DNA of 64,000 nt from Acanthosepion esculentum (GCA_964036315.1 OZ038495.1:27897266-27961265), one strand, 5' to 3'; numbered from the stretch's first letter, positions 10,504 through 22,641 are shown. Translations and numbers: made by a program. The notes: generated from the letters alone by a model not told the origin.

Positions 10504-10725
10504 GCCGAGATATCCAGAAAAGGCATGGCACGTGTAACTCGAACAATCTTCCCCGGTGTACGAAATAAAGGGTCGGTGCGAAATTTCAAAGTATGTCACC
10601 TGAAGAAGACCGGAGCGTACAAAGGCCGAAACGTTGTGAATATGACAGTAAAGACGAGGACAATAGTCCACATAAGATAGTGTAAATAGTTATAATAATC
10701 ATCTCAGAAATATAGACAGGTATAA
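10504..10725 (+). mobile_element. SINE family S body, copy 2b (inverted partner)
   Basis: On the plus strand it has AGAAAAGGCATGGCACGTG, CCCCGGTGTACGAAATAAAG, CACCTGAAGAAGACCGG and GCCGAAACGTTGTGAATATG. With 10290-10503 it forms a palindrome centred near 10500. Confidence 0.72.
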
Positions 10726-11465
10726 ATTTCTTAGCTTCTCTCGTTTCGCTCAAACGAATATACATCAAATAAATAAAATCTTACACGCAATTATCTTTGC
10801 TTCTGTTGCAATATATTTTATGTAACAATTTCAGACGTGCCTAATGCAATTACTAATATGTAGTATTATGTTCCGTTTCTTTTACGCTTCATCAATAATT
10901 GACTTGCCTGATACACTTGGCATAACTACTGCAGTGTTCCGTGTTTTACTATCTTGACGTAAATATAAATAAAATAAAGTGGAATGAAGGATATAATGTA
11001 TAAGGGGAAATATTTTAATGTAATCGAAATAGAGTAAGTGATTGAATTCTTTTTACTTGCCAACAATTTAATGAAAGAGAAACATTGATCTAAGCAATCA
11101 GGAATTTCAATCTGGATATAGTCATGAACTTTGGAATTGAGAAATTTGCAATACTTATTTCACAACAAAAAAATGTGAAAAGTGAAGCAACAGAAATAAC
11201 TATGCATTTATGAGAAAACTAAATAGTAAAGCGATATACATGGATCTAAGGAAAACAGAAGAGGATTCAAACAAACCAAACGAAATTTTTAAAAAACAAT
11301 AAAAGAAAAAAAAACACTTTCGAAAGACAGCAATAGGAACAAAGATGTAAGCACTAGAGTCGTATATGTTATAAAGAAAGACAGTAATAATATGAGGCCT
11401 TGTTATTCTATCAAAAGTAGAAGCCAATCAGCTCAGCAATTACATTTGAAATCACCAATACATTC
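10726..11465. other. Unannotated stretch
   Basis: Nothing recognised beyond AT-rich unique-looking sequence. The 75-residue minus-strand frame at 11200-11427 is hydrophobic and Phe-rich without a family match. Confidence 0.55.
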
Positions 11466-11790
11466 GTAATTATTTAACCCCAAGCAAGGTGATAATGCCA
11501 CTATCGCGTAAGGGGTTAACGGAAGTGTAAAAAAAAAGACTTTTATGAAGAGAAATGACAATAAAAGAACAGGTTTCAGGAAGATAGAAGATGGCGATTG
11601 ACGTAGCATTTAATTTTTTTAAGATTGTAGGTGGCAGGAGGGCAAAAAGGAGGAGAGCTCATTAGTACAGCTGCCAAGAAAATATGAAAAAGACAGAAGG
11701 AATTCACGTCACAGCGATGAGAAAGTGACTGAAGTCGAGATGCCAGGTTAGGACCGATGATATTACAGACCATTCTTTGGATTTTGTAGT
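11466..11790 (-). mobile_element. LINE 3' end (reverse transcriptase C terminus), family J
   Basis: The minus-strand frame at about 11785-11576 reads IQRMVCNIIGPNLASRLQS, LSHRCDVNSFCLF and YNLKKIKCYVNRHLL. These match the same segments of the longer LINE at 35.4-36.7 kb (QIQRRICNMIGPDLASRLQ in that copy). The 3' untranslated part ends near 11466-11505 with CCCCAAGCAAGG and AAGGGGTTAAC. The same pair is found in the 27.1-kb copy as CCCCAAGCAAGG and AAGGGGTTAC. It is 5' truncated and shows internal deletions relative to the family. Confidence 0.75.
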
Positions 11791-11839
11791 TATGAAATGT
11801 TATTCCCTCCTCTAAATATAAAGAAAATAATCGCAAAAT

Positions 11840-12985
11840 ACTAATGCATGCTTTTGCTATAACAAATTCATCACCGTTTCATGCAAGCATGTTTCCACAT
11901 TTCGTAGTCTCCATACAACTGAATCATTTCATTAGTGCTTCACGCAAGGAGCTTTCAAATATGATTCGAAAATACACCGTTCTCTCTATAAATGTCTTCT
12001 AATATTAATCGGATTGTTGAAAGAATACCGATATCTACTATTTTGCAATACTTACCTCTAGAATCTATTGCTTTCTAAAAAGGGAGATAACTCGTACAAA
12101 TACTTTAATACTATCAACGCAAGACAAGACTAGATTAGATCAGATAGATCTCCCAAACTATGAGAAATACTTGTGACATTATCGTGGTTAGCATAGCAGA
12201 GTTGTAAATATTGAGACAGAATTCTTTCTTCTACGTCAACGATCCTTGCCTTCACAGTACCGAACGCTAGGAATCAGTTATTGTATCATGTAATATTTTG
12301 TTACTTGTTTGAAGAGAACACCTAAATATAAATATGTATTTAATGCTAAATAATGTCATGTGCAACTGTTTGTTGCTCACTGTACATCGAGCAAATCTCA
12401 CAAATACCATGTCTTCAAAAGTTTTCATTTTACAGTGAGTCTCCTCCATTCGCTGAAGTTAGTGACCAGAACCGGATAGTTAAAATACACGAATACTTGT
12501 ATCCCCCACCCCGCAAAGTTCTTATAAGTACCTATTTTGGTTGTTAAAACCCCATATGCCTTAGACTTTCATCCTAAACACTTTAGAAACATTTCAGACC
12601 CTTTTAAAAATATTTTTGAAAATAGTATTGGTGACCATACACTTAGTGTAAATTTTCTTTCATACGGACAATAACTGATTTTAATTACGCATAGATCGAT
12701 ACAACCATTGAAAATACTGTATAAAATACGCGTAACAAGGCATAAAATATAAAATTTAAAACATTTTCTAAAAGCAGAATTGTGATGATGCCGCCAGACT
12801 TAGCATAAGCCACTTTCAGACCCTAGCTGCAGCCCATAACAAAGAACAATGCCCAAGCACTACGGATGTTTTCCGGAGTTGTTTTGGTTTGCTATTTTTT
12901 TTGACAATGGGATGTAGATTTCTGACGATTTTTATCCTAAAAATGGGCTGTTGTATGTTTTAAGTCACATAAATAATAGGAAAAT
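11840..12985. other. Unannotated stretch
   Basis: No supported gene. The two ~60-residue frames on opposite strands around 12267-12547 overlap each other and have no motif. Confidence 0.5.
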
Positions 12986-12989
12986 ACAA

Positions 12990-13182
12990 GAATATTTTAA
13001 ATATGTTCTATCGAAGAAATACGCGAATCGAGGGAGTTCTCAGCGAATAATTTGTACATATTTTCTTCAGAAAGACTCGAATATTCGGGGTTTCCTCGAA
13101 TAACAAGTACATGAGTTATGAGGAAAAATCCGTGAATGTGTGAAGCCGCAAATGCTGCAACGCGAATAGGCGAGGGTACACT
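12990..13182. mobile_element. Possible pogo/Tigger-like transposon end
   Basis: The inverse strand begins CAGTGTACCCTCGCCTATTC and continues with CGCGTTGCAGCATTTGCGG and repeated short TTCGAG/ATTCG motifs. This resembles the CAGT-starting ends of pogo/Tigger-type elements with their many CG-containing repeats. No transposase and no second end are visible, so the call rests on style only. Confidence 0.3.
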
Positions 13183-13189
13183 GTACATG

Positions 13190-13690
13190 TTAATGAAAGC
13201 TGTTCAACTCTGAATTCTTGGCATCAGTTGTCTTCTGTTTTTGATCCTGTAAGCACCAATTAGTGAAACTGTCATGCCAAAAAAAAAAAAAAAATAAATA
13301 AATAGATAAAAATACAGTTTATAAGGGCGTGGATTTATTGATAGATGTAGTAATGTTGCTACATGAAACTGATAAGAAGCGGAAAGGGCTTTCGACTTCA
13401 TCAGTACTAAAATGTTAAGTTATTGTTGGCCCCAAGTAAAAGAAATGTAAGTGGTGTGTATATATATATTATATAAATATAGGTAATTATACTCGTCTGG
13501 AAAAACCTTAGGTGTTTTGGCTTATAAATAAACAAACCAATACCCAAGTAAAAATAAGGGATAAAAAAGAAAGAACTTAGAACATGTAATTGAGGCGAAA
13601 ACAATCGTCCAGAATGCAAGCTCAGAGTCCCAAGAACAAAACGATTAAAGCAAAAGTAACTAAGTACTCAATGCACTCAGTAGAGCAAAT
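13190..13690. other. Unannotated stretch
   Basis: Contains a poly-A run near 13278-13294 and short TA tracts near 13460. No gene supported. Confidence 0.5.
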
Positions 13691-13697
13691 CTAACGA

Positions 13698-13790
13698 TGA
13701 ACCGAAAGAGCCAAGAAAACCTACCTAGGTTTCACCTACGCGGATCGTTAGGTTGAAACCTAGGTAGGTTTGCCTTGTTCTTTAGGTTCA
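13698..13790. mobile_element. Small palindromic (MITE-like) element, 93 bp
   Basis: The left arm 13698-13734 (TGAACCGAAAGAGCC, then AACCTACCTAGGTTTCA) is inverted at 13754-13790 (TGAAACCTAGGTAGGTT, ending TTTAGGTTCA), with a ~19-bp loop. The inner 17 bp pair perfectly. No target duplication is obvious, and a (TA)n tract begins 7 bp downstream. Confidence 0.7.
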
Positions 13791-13792
13791 TA

Positions 13793-13796
<4 letters not shown>

Positions 13797-13832
<36 letters not shown>
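13797..13832. repeat. (TA)n microsatellite
   Basis: About 18 TA units next to the small palindrome. Confidence 0.95.
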
Positions 13833-13835
<3 letters not shown>

Positions 13836-14012
13836 AAAAAGAAGAACTTCTCTTAGCCGATGAGTTTCGTCCTTTGATGAATTTTATCAAATCAAATGTT
13901 CTTTGATGGGGACCATCGGAGGATGGGGTACGTCAGCTACGATAGGTTTGCCTTTTGTTTTTATTCATATTATCATTTTACAAATATTTTTAGTTATAGG
14001 CGGAAATTTACA

Positions 14013-14022
14013 CATACACACA

Positions 14023-14103
<81 letters not shown>
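14013..14103. repeat. (TC)n(CA)n(TA)n compound microsatellite
   Basis: Three dinucleotide runs follow one another without gaps. The 131-residue frame at 13896-14291 crosses this tract and has no other content. Confidence 0.97.
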
Positions 14104-14105
<2 letters not shown>

Positions 14106-14174
14106 CTTTTAGTGAGTAGACTCGTTTGGGTTGCTCTGTTCTTAAACAATGAAATCAAAACTACAATAACGTGT

Positions 14175-14176
<2 letters not shown>

Positions 14177-14229
<53 letters not shown>
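14177..14229. repeat. (TA)n microsatellite
   Basis: About 26 TA units. Confidence 0.97.
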
Positions 14230-14230
<1 letters not shown>

Positions 14231-14678
14231 TCAAAGGCGTGGTCAAAAATTCCCATCTGACTCACTTTTGAAAATCATTTTTTTTCAATAGCCAAATATT
14301 ATATATTTAGAAGCATTTAAGAAACGAGAGAAAAGATGTGAAAAAATGCTTCCAATTTGAACCAAATATGGGAAATAACATGCTTTCTGGTTCTAGGACA
14401 TTATTTTCTATTCTGAGAATATTTCACAACCTATGTGTGTGTGTGTGTGAATGAGAGAGAGCGTAACAGACACAAACACATAAGAATGCTGAAAGGTTCT
14501 TACTCCAACTGAAAACCCTCTCCTCCACTTACATCTGAAGTTAATCGCTATTCAGATTCTAGGTAGTATGTCGGGTTGACAAATTTTCAGTATCCCTTCG
14601 TATGTGAACACACAATTTAATTGATGGCAGGTTCTCCAACAAACGATATACATCATGACATATCAATGAACAAATATA
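14230..14678. other. Unannotated stretch
   Basis: A short TG/GA-rich patch occurs near 14433-14462. Otherwise nothing is recognised. Confidence 0.5.
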
Positions 14679-14680
14679 CG

Positions 14681-14724
<44 letters not shown>
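14679..14724. repeat. (CA)n microsatellite
   Basis: About 22 CA units. Confidence 0.96.
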
Positions 14725-14728
<4 letters not shown>

Positions 14729-15009
14729 CGGAGTATTCAAAATGCATGGAAAGAACATCTCATAACTATTAATACTAATAACATTAATATTTGTTTACAG
14801 TAAGGTAAACGTTACGTGTTATAACATGTAGGAACCTGAAGCATTTTGAAGTAATAGATTGAATTTTTTACAGCTTAAAATTTTCGGAACTAATATCAAA
14901 ATTCACAGTAAGGCCTATTTGGAAAACTGAGGACATTAATTCTGATTTGGGAAAAAAGTACCTGAAAAAAGAAAAATAAATCGACATTTTATAAATGGAT
15001 AACTCGTTT

Positions 15010-15625
15010 CAAAGAAGGAGAAGACTGAGGTGGTGATGACGAAGAGTTCGACAGGCTATCGACACTGTCAAGAAAAAGCGATATTGTTCGAAATTAATTG
15101 AGGGCGTCCGTCGACTAACAGCAGAAGTAACAGGTAACACATGAGACACCTTGATTCAGTTCACACAATAATATTTGAAAAATTCCAGTTGAGCAAATTT
15201 CCTGCAAATTGGGTATGAAAACAATTGCGCCGAGACCAGCAACAGGGAAGAGTAGAGATTTCAATGAAAAGTTTTAAGAAATGGGACCAAAATCTAAAAA
15301 AAATCGATTTCACTTTAAACCGGAGATGAAACATTTTTTTATTTTTTTTATTATCATTAAGATCCTGAAAACAAATCTCGGTTACCCAAAGGTTGAAACT
15401 CTCCTGTCAAAACAAAAGCAGGGAGGCATGATTTTCTAGCCATTTTATACTTGTTGATTTTTAGAGGGGGAAAAGAAAGAGTTATATCTTAATGTTACGA
15501 AATTGTTTTGAGAAAATTAGATAAAACTTTAGCAAAAACAACTGTGGAGCGCTTCATTTTCCTTTTCCACCACGGCATTTCGCCTATCCAATCCTCCTAT
15601 CAAACAACACTGAAAGAATTTATAT
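15010..15625 (+). mobile_element. Decayed mariner transposase relic
   Basis: Pieces of a mariner transposase are readable in order but in shifting frames. They are VRRLTAEVT near 15110; QLSKFPANWV and then QLRRDQQQGRVEISMKSFKKWDQN near 15190-15290; PVKTKAGR near 15405; FLEGEKK near 15465; and YEIVLRKLDKTLAKTTVERF followed by FHHGISPIQSSYQT near 15490-15610. In the family the last segment is HHDNAPAHSS, so the second catalytic Asp is lost. Many frameshifts and deletions show it is long dead. It differs in sequence from the mariner copies at 17.6 and 24.5 kb, which makes it another subfamily. The ends were not located. Confidence 0.72.
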
Positions 15626-15876
15626 AGTTAGGAATCTGTTTTCATAAGTTATCGAACGTCTCTTAGAATTAACGTATTGGAAGATGAGATTTTATGAAAT
15701 AGAACATTCTATATCTTCTGCTGGCAAATAACCATGTTATATTCCCTAGAATGAATGTTCAAAACGCTACAACCAACGATAAGAATGAGAGGAAATTCTT
15801 GCTCATACTATTCTTTCCCTTGTATGAAAACAAAAAACGACATAGAACAAAATTCAATATTCCTTGCATGTCTCAT

Positions 15877-15881
<5 letters not shown>

Positions 15882-15936
<55 letters not shown>
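15882..15936. repeat. (TA)n microsatellite
   Basis: About 27 TA units. A second tract follows at 16009 after a 70-bp spacer. Confidence 0.97.
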
Positions 15937-15939
<3 letters not shown>

Positions 15940-16006
15940 GCATGTCCACATAAGGAGACAGAAGGCATATAGGAGAAAAAAAGGTACTTTCTAGACAAAT
16001 ATGTAG

Positions 16007-16008
<2 letters not shown>

Positions 16009-16041
<33 letters not shown>
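16009..16041. repeat. (TA)n microsatellite
   Basis: About 16 TA units. Confidence 0.95.
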
Positions 16042-16043
<2 letters not shown>

Positions 16044-16357
16044 TTTATTTGGATAAGTGCTTAGCACCGATGTTTGTATGATGTGTTCATTTTCTGTTGA
16101 GTACCAATCGCTTCTAACAAGATTTGCCTACGGTGGTTTCTGCAAGTATTCGTTTGGTAAATTTAATTTGTTAAGTAGATAACTGTTCCACCCGATTACG
16201 TCAATAGAAATGGAAGATACTTGAGGAGAGAAAAAGTCTTTGAATTCAGCGTCATTCGCAAGCGAAAAGACAAGAATTTTACTTAGTCGGGTATTTCGCA
16301 AAATATAAGCGCCTATTTCCGCAAATGGACGTGCATTTATTTTTGTGTAAATTTATA

Positions 16358-16360
<3 letters not shown>

Positions 16361-16412
<52 letters not shown>
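16361..16412. repeat. (TA)n microsatellite
   Basis: About 26 TA units. Confidence 0.97.
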
Positions 16413-16415
<3 letters not shown>

Positions 16416-17624
16416 GAGGGTGAACGGGATAGAGAGAGATGAAGAACCCGAACACTAAAGAACTCTAACGAGAAATCAATTTTGGTATAGGAATAGAAAT
16501 AAAATTATGAGACAGATATGACCATGTTAAAACAATATGTATATAGATAGGATGGTTATAGTTTATACGAAATAGTTAATAGATGAACTAAACAGTTATT
16601 AAATGAATCAAATTAATTTTCATGAACTTTACTGCTGCACAAGTCTCCTAATTGCAAGAGTTTCTTCCTGAATTTTTGGAAAAATTATGCACTGAAATTC
16701 AAAGAGAAATTACCAGACCTATATGGATTCGACACGATACTAGAATAAAAATGAGATCCCATCAGTATATAAATAACAATCTTGGAAGTACAATGGAAAG
16801 AAGCGTCGAGAACACTAGTTCAAATACATCGTAATGATCGTTAGAAATTTGAAGAAATTAATTACCGTCCACATTCGAGAATTCTAAGTCTATCTGCTCC
16901 GAAACCTAGCATTTGAAACTTGATCTGGAATTCCGATATTGTATTCAAGTAGCCATTATTATAGTGAGTTATGAAGAATGACTTAAGTAGATATCCGTTT
17001 TTATACATTCTGAAATTGTAAATAAACAAATATTTTCTTTCGATCATTATGCTTCGGCTCAGGAGAATTGTATCCCGTCCTGCCATAAATATTTACTTAT
17101 TTTTTTAAAAATTCTTATTTAATTACTAAGATTCTTTTAGGATTTAATTTGCTCTACGTGACAGATCTTTATCAGTTGACCAGTGAATAATTAACGAATA
17201 AAGCAATAAATAGAGATTACAGGACGCAAGATATCTTTCGATACCAACTTCTATTCAATAAGCACAAAACCAGCTTGATAGAGAATATTGTATGTGTGTA
17301 TGTAAAGCCCATGTCATAAATAATTCAGACTGTCAAGGACGAGAAACAAAGTATAATTGTAGTTCATTTTATTGATAATTCCTCCTCAGAAATAATTCCA
17401 TATTTTTCTCCTATTTGTTCTCGAAAAATAGATCTCATTAGTTAAAATATTACATTTAATGTGTTTGATTCATGTTTCACGATATCATAATATAGCATAG
17501 TATATTATGTTACTTTGTAGACAGTTACCGTTTAGGACACTCAGATGTTAATTTCTAGTTGGTAATTGTATACTGGTGATTATTCTGTTGTGTTTTTTTA
17601 TTATATTTTGTAACATATTTAAGT
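16413..17624. other. Unannotated stretch
   Basis: No gene or repeat recognised. The frames at 16652-16834 (+) and 16862-17086 (-) are short and featureless. Confidence 0.5.
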
Positions 17625-18752
17625 AAAACTACGAAGGCCAACGGAAATGTTGACTATGAAGGAGTAATGCTAGAGTTGTCAAATCCTGTTACGGTGTAAT
17701 TTCGACTATTCTTATTAATAGATGCATTGTTTCTTTGCAGATAAACAAACGTCTGACTACTCAAAGTCTGTTCATTTTGTTAGTTAAAGACGTAATCAGA
17801 AGATATAACGTCGTCATCACTGCAATACAGATTCCCAACCAAGTCGTTTTTCATGTTTCGGAATAAATGAAAGGGCGATCCCCCAGTTCAAAGTTACTGC
17901 CACATACAGCAGCTATTCAAATCAAGGACTTGTGCGCTGGAGCATTGCCCGACGAAATAAAGACTCCTTTTGACAGTTTTTCTGAATGTTTGGCCTTGTA
18001 AGCTTTCGTAACTACCTCATCATTGGCATAGTACTATCCGTTGATAGTACTATGCCAAATGATATTCAATAAACACAATGCCTTTTACATCCCAAAAAAC
18101 TGCGGCAACCCCATTCACTGTAAATGAAATGACCTAGGCCTTCTTTAGAACAAATGAGAAGGGTTGTTTACACTGCATGGATTGTCTCTTTGTTTATGAC
18201 TATTTGATGAACACAACACTCATCTTGAGATAGGAAACGTTCAATGAAACCAGATGAATCTGCCTCAAACAATGTCAGATTTTCCCGTGATGGGATCAGC
18301 CTGGTGCCCGTTTGATCAGGTGTCCCAGTACGTGACACCCACCGAGTAGAAACCATCGTTATGCCAAGTTCATTTGGGTATAAAATTCTCAATTCTCATA
18401 CGGGATATGCTAATTGCATTGGCTATTTATTTTATAGTCAATCGCACGTGATCCATTTCCTAAATTGAGCTGCATACCTTTGCACTCTTGATAAAGCTGG
18501 AGTCTCATCCCCTAATGTAGCAACTATGTCCTTGAGAGCTCAACCATTTTTTCAGTAGCTACTTGGTAACACCACCGTGCCAAATTAGGTCCATCTTCAA
18601 GTGAAGTCGCTACTAGTTACTTTTGAAGTTTTCATTAAAAAGTCAGCTGTCAGTTTACCTGGCGGGAAACAATGTTATTAATAAGTTGAAATTAATACAT
18701 GCATCACTCCTTAATAATCAACTTATTAATTTTCTAGCCCACCCTGGTATAG
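17625..18752 (-). mobile_element. Decayed mariner element, minus strand
   Basis: The ends match those of the copy at 24.5 kb. The transposon 5' end lies at about 18752 (TATACCAGGGTGGGCT on the minus strand) and the 3' end near 17625. Readable transposase parts on the minus strand are LGITMVSTRWVSR, TPDQTGTRLIPSRENLTLFEAD, FIERFLSQDECCVHQ (first catalytic Asp region retained), FWDVKGIVFIEY, and SGNAPAHKS, where the family has QDNAPAH, so the second Asp is lost. Frameshifts, stops and an internal hairpin (18019-18063) separate these parts. At about 1.13 kb it is slightly short of a typical 1.25-1.3 kb mariner. Confidence 0.8.
18019..18063. repeat. Near-perfect hairpin inside the mariner relic
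   Basis: The left arm (18019-18038) and right arm (18043-18063) contain GGCATAGTACTATC and its inverse GATAGTACTATGCC. They pair over 20 bp with one extra base, around a 4-base loop. It sits just after the FWDVKGIVFIEY segment of the transposase, where related copies have no palindrome. Confidence 0.85.
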
Positions 18753-20046
18753 TTAAATTCCAGAGTATTTCTGTTAATTCCAGAGTATTTCTGTTAATTC
18801 CAGAAAGATTCATAGGATTATTATCTGTAGAAAACTGTATATAACTTCAAATGCTTTGAATAGTTTTTTTTCTAATTGCACATCAGCAATCACACCTGTT
18901 ACTTTCTTCTACAACACACTGAGAAGCATATCTAATGCAGACTAAGATATTGTGTATTGTATGCCATCAGTGATAGGCGAGAAAACATGAGACCATATAC
19001 GTGATTTGCAAATCGTTCTCAATTGTGCCTGTGTAATATTACAGAACTATCAAGAAGATACTATGTACTTAGAATATATCCGAAAGTACAAATTTAATCT
19101 GAAAAGAATTAACATATGACACACAGAAGACAAATGATGCCTGATTAAACAGCTTAGCACAGATATAATAGCCCAAGCTATAACTATTGTCAAACATGTA
19201 ACAGTGGTACCGACCCAATCACGGGCGAGAACGGTTCCGCTGATATAATTAGAGAGAAAAAAGTTAACGACATATTAAAAGACGACAATATTAAGTCAAA
19301 ATGTCTTTCGCAAAAAATATTTTAGCCATAAACAATACACCCTTTTTACGACCACTTCTATTTTCCATTTCCAACAATGTTCGTTTCGCCAATCTTTTGT
19401 CAGTTAAAATGAAGATATATTCATGTTATGTATTTTAAATAATTTAGACAATTTTTGTCTACTTATTTTCAATAGGATCATCTCATTCACAGACAAGCTT
19501 CTTAGCATCCTGATTAAAGGAAGAGAGAAAATTTCCGTGTTGATACATATTCATTTATTCCGAGTACTTTCTATATTAGAACAATGTCATCATCAGGGTG
19601 TATTTCTAATACAACATTGTTGTGTTTATGTAAAGGTTTAATTTTTAACTGAAGTGAGAAAAGCTAATGTTATGTACTGTACAATTTAAATTTCAAAATA
19701 TAAACGTCAGGGGAGGTAACTAAGTTTTTATTAAATTTCTAAATTTTTTAAGTCTGTCTTTTCAACACCGATATGAAATAGAATCCACGTCCGTAGATCT
19801 AGGGGAAGCAGGAAGTAAAAGTTAACTGTAAGGAAGAAATATGGTTAGAGGTCAACCTAAAATTTAATATGCCAATATACACCTACATGGTTTTTGATGT
19901 TCAAGTCAGGTGATGGCACGGACAGGAGTCAAGGAAGGTGTACTAAATGATGTCAGAGGATATTAAACCTATGGTGACAAGTTGGGGGGGGTATTAGAAA
20001 TAAGAAGAAATAAAAATCAAAGCTATATCAGCTAACAAACGTAAAA
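18753..20046. other. Unannotated stretch
   Basis: A direct duplication of TTCCAGAGTATTTCTGTTAA occurs at about 18757-18800. A poly-G run lies at 19982-19990. No gene supported. Confidence 0.5.

Positions 20047-20049
<3 letters not shown>

Positions 20050-20097
<48 letters not shown>
20050..20097. repeat. (TA)n microsatellite bordering foldback A copy 2
   Basis: About 24 TA units abutting the palindrome at 20098. Confidence 0.97.
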
Positions 20098-20099
<2 letters not shown>

Positions 20100-20302
20100 T
20101 GAACATTGAAGTCAACACTCAGAGGGGGACAGGCTGTTTCATGCTAGACGCAATAGCGGCTTGACGATTGCGTCTAGCATGAAACAGCCTGTCGCCTCTG
20201 AGTGTTAACTTCAATGACCACTTTTATATTTATATTTACATACGCTCTATCTCTGTTATTCAGCACTTTATTTAATAAATATAGCACACCTTAAAACTAT
20301 TT

Positions 20303-20304
<2 letters not shown>
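20098..20304. mobile_element. Foldback family A, copy 2 (minimal palindrome plus tail)
   Basis: The left arm 20098-20155 and right arm 20166-20224 are almost perfect inverse copies (CAGGCTGTTTCATGCTAGAC / GTCTAGCATGAAACAGCCTG) around a ~10-bp loop. The arm sequence equals that of the 905-1848 element. The 80-bp tail (20225-20304) also matches the tail at 1771-1848 (CGCTCTA, ATATAGCACAC). The element is again enclosed by (TA)n on both sides. It looks like a loop-deleted derivative of the longer copy, or its minimal form. Confidence 0.88.
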
Positions 20305-20357
<53 letters not shown>

Positions 20358-20362
20358 GTGTG

Positions 20363-20394
<32 letters not shown>
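20305..20394. repeat. (TA)n(TG)n compound microsatellite
   Basis: TA run to about 20341 followed by a TG run with one CG, ending at about 20394. Confidence 0.97.
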
Positions 20395-20859
20395 AATAAT
20401 ATACATTGATAATACATATGGATAATTCCAAAGAGGATATAAATCCAAAGACAGATCAAAGTAAGAACAGAGCAAATGATAATTGTGAAAGCGGAAACTT
20501 TAGAAACCCACGGTAATATTTTATTTCCCAAAACCGATACTACGGTTTCGTCTCATCAGACCAAACGGGTTCAACAATAAAAGGATTCAAAAAATATTTT
20601 TCCCGACAGAGGCAAAATAAATATTTTAACATAAAATTTGTTTTAAAATAATGATTCAGTATGGCGGAAGGGAAAAAAAGAGAGTAAGGGGAAGGAGAGA
20701 AAGAAAGAGATCTGTATGTCTAGAGAGATATAGGAAGGGAATCGTTTTGGATGACGGCAGACATGTTGACCTATTTTCAGCGGATGTGAGAAGTAGGGGA
20801 GTGTGAATATATCTTCAAATAGGAATAGAGGAAAGAGACAGATATTCTGACACACACAC

Positions 20860-20860
<1 letters not shown>
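20395..20860. other. Unannotated stretch
   Basis: 20495-20580 contains a segment with ACGGTTTCGTCTCATCAGACC that may belong to a dispersed repeat, but no second copy is present here. 20660-20720 is purine-rich. Confidence 0.45.

Positions 20861-20862
<2 letters not shown>

Positions 20863-20912
<50 letters not shown>
20863..20912. repeat. (TA)n microsatellite
   Basis: About 25 TA units after a short CA tract. Confidence 0.97.
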
Positions 20913-20917
<5 letters not shown>

Positions 20918-21688
20918 GACATTCAGATACAAAATATTTATATCAGCTTTAATTATAACTTGTTATGTAAATAGAATAAGAACTATATCTAACAGCTTTT
21001 CTGACAACTTTCAGGTACTTCAATAAATCCACATTCTTTCGTGGAAGAGATCCGACCGTCTATCGATAATACGTGTCTGGGTCGCCAAATAATAGTTTTG
21101 TTCTGTAATGTTCCCAATTCGAACCCTACCACCAGCCCAAAACATCCTATGACTCCTCAGATCTCGCCACACGTTGCCACCTGTCCAGAGTCGAATTAAC
21201 ACCAACAAGTATCAAGGTGAAGTGCTGCTGTCCGTTTTCATGGGTCCAACAGAGTCACCCTGATGGGTTTTCTTCTCCCCTACCCCATGGAATTTAAAGA
21301 GCGCTGAACTGACCATTTATGGATATGTACCTGCTACTTTCCGCATTGAAAATGGTTGAGATTTGATGCAATGTATCTTGTCTATTACTGCAGATAGTTC
21401 TAAACAGTTACCACGATTCACGGTGATAAAAGACACTGTGAGCAGTCATGTCTTCCGGGTAAACATGCAACGATGACTGTCAATTGTCCCATCTGACGGG
21501 CAACCACTATTATGCCATTTTCTATTCGAATTTCGATAATTTATGCCGCCTGCCACTAGATGTGTAGTCGGCGTTCGTGCTGACTCCGCACAGTAGCGAA
21601 TACAACCGACGTGTGTCTGGGCATTTTCATAACGTCAAAAATACATTTACCTTTAAATATTGCTGATCCGTGTCTTTCTCGTCTCGTT
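20913..21688. other. Unannotated stretch with a tRNA-like minus-strand fragment
   Basis: On the minus strand near 21130-21075 the sequence GGTTCGAATTGGG resembles a pol III box B. No complete tRNA fold, box A or second copy was found, so I do not call a SINE. Confidence 0.35.
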
Positions 21689-21689
21689 T

Positions 21690-21690
21690 T

Positions 21691-21729
<39 letters not shown>

Positions 21730-21730
21730 T
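21690..21730. repeat. (TAA)n microsatellite
   Basis: About 13 TAA units. The poly-Asn and poly-Ile frames across it are artefacts. Confidence 0.96.
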
Positions 21731-22055
21731 ATTCTTTTTTTTATTACTCTGGATGCAAGATATCGTGTAACAAAGCGGCGAATCTATTTTATAGACTGTC
21801 CTCTCAGCCGGATTTCCAATTCTCTAAATCATGTAGTGCGACATTTTTTGTTAACTATGTTGCAATTTTCACTTCTCAACATGAAAACTGCAAATTTATA
21901 AAAAGAAATGCATCTTTTAGCGGTAATTTAAAGAAAAGAATGATAAATGTCTTCGGAAAAATAACATGAGACAAGGCGGAATTGTTAAGTAAATCCCTGC
22001 AAATCTTAATACTCTGGTTTGTTAAAAATTCAAGAAATTTCTCAGTTTGTTACAC

Positions 22056-22059
<4 letters not shown>

Positions 22060-22140
<81 letters not shown>

Positions 22141-22168
22141 ATGTGTGTGTGTGTGTTTGTGTGTGTGT
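22060..22168. repeat. (TA)n(TG)n compound microsatellite bordering foldback C
   Basis: TA run to about 22131 followed by an interrupted TG run. Confidence 0.97.
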
Positions 22169-22635
22169 ATTTAGGCAGCAATCCTTCTTTCATGCACATT
22201 TCATTAAAATCGACAGATAATGTGCTTTTATTTAGTTTTTTTTATATACAATTTCTCATGCGATCCTAATTTTTTTTTCTTTTCGGATTATAAATTATAT
22301 AAGAACTGTCCGAATGTTCTTTTTATCCGAGCGCATTCGACTATACATTTAGCCATTTGAACATGGACATAATATCTGGCCCGTGTTTTGAAACAACAAA
22401 AAAATGAAAACATTTTATAAAACATACATACAACAAACTATTTCTAATTTTAGCAGTTAAAATATAATCCTTGAAAATGGCTAAATGTATAGCCGAAAGC
22501 GCTCGGATAAAAAGAACATGCGGACAGTTTTTACAAAATTTATCATCTGAAAAAAAAAAAAAAATTAGATCGCATGAGAAATAGTATAAAAAACTAAATA
22601 AAAGCACCTTGTCTGTCGTTTTTTATGAAATGTGC

Positions 22636-22641
<6 letters not shown>
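22169..22641. mobile_element. Foldback element, family C
   Basis: The left arm (22191-22358) and right arm (22475-22641) are inverse copies. Shared blocks are TGCTTTTATTTAGTTTTTT, CTCATGCGATC, GAACTGTCCGAATGTTC-like, TTTTTATCCGAGCGC and ATACATTTAGCCATTT. The loop is about 115 bp. It has (TA)n/(TG)n on the left and (TA)n on the right. A half copy with the same outer sequence (GCAGCAATCCTTC, CATTAAAA, CGACAGACAAG) follows another (TA)n at 29615. The outer tip also occurs after the TA tract at 47449. No transposase is present. Confidence 0.82.
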
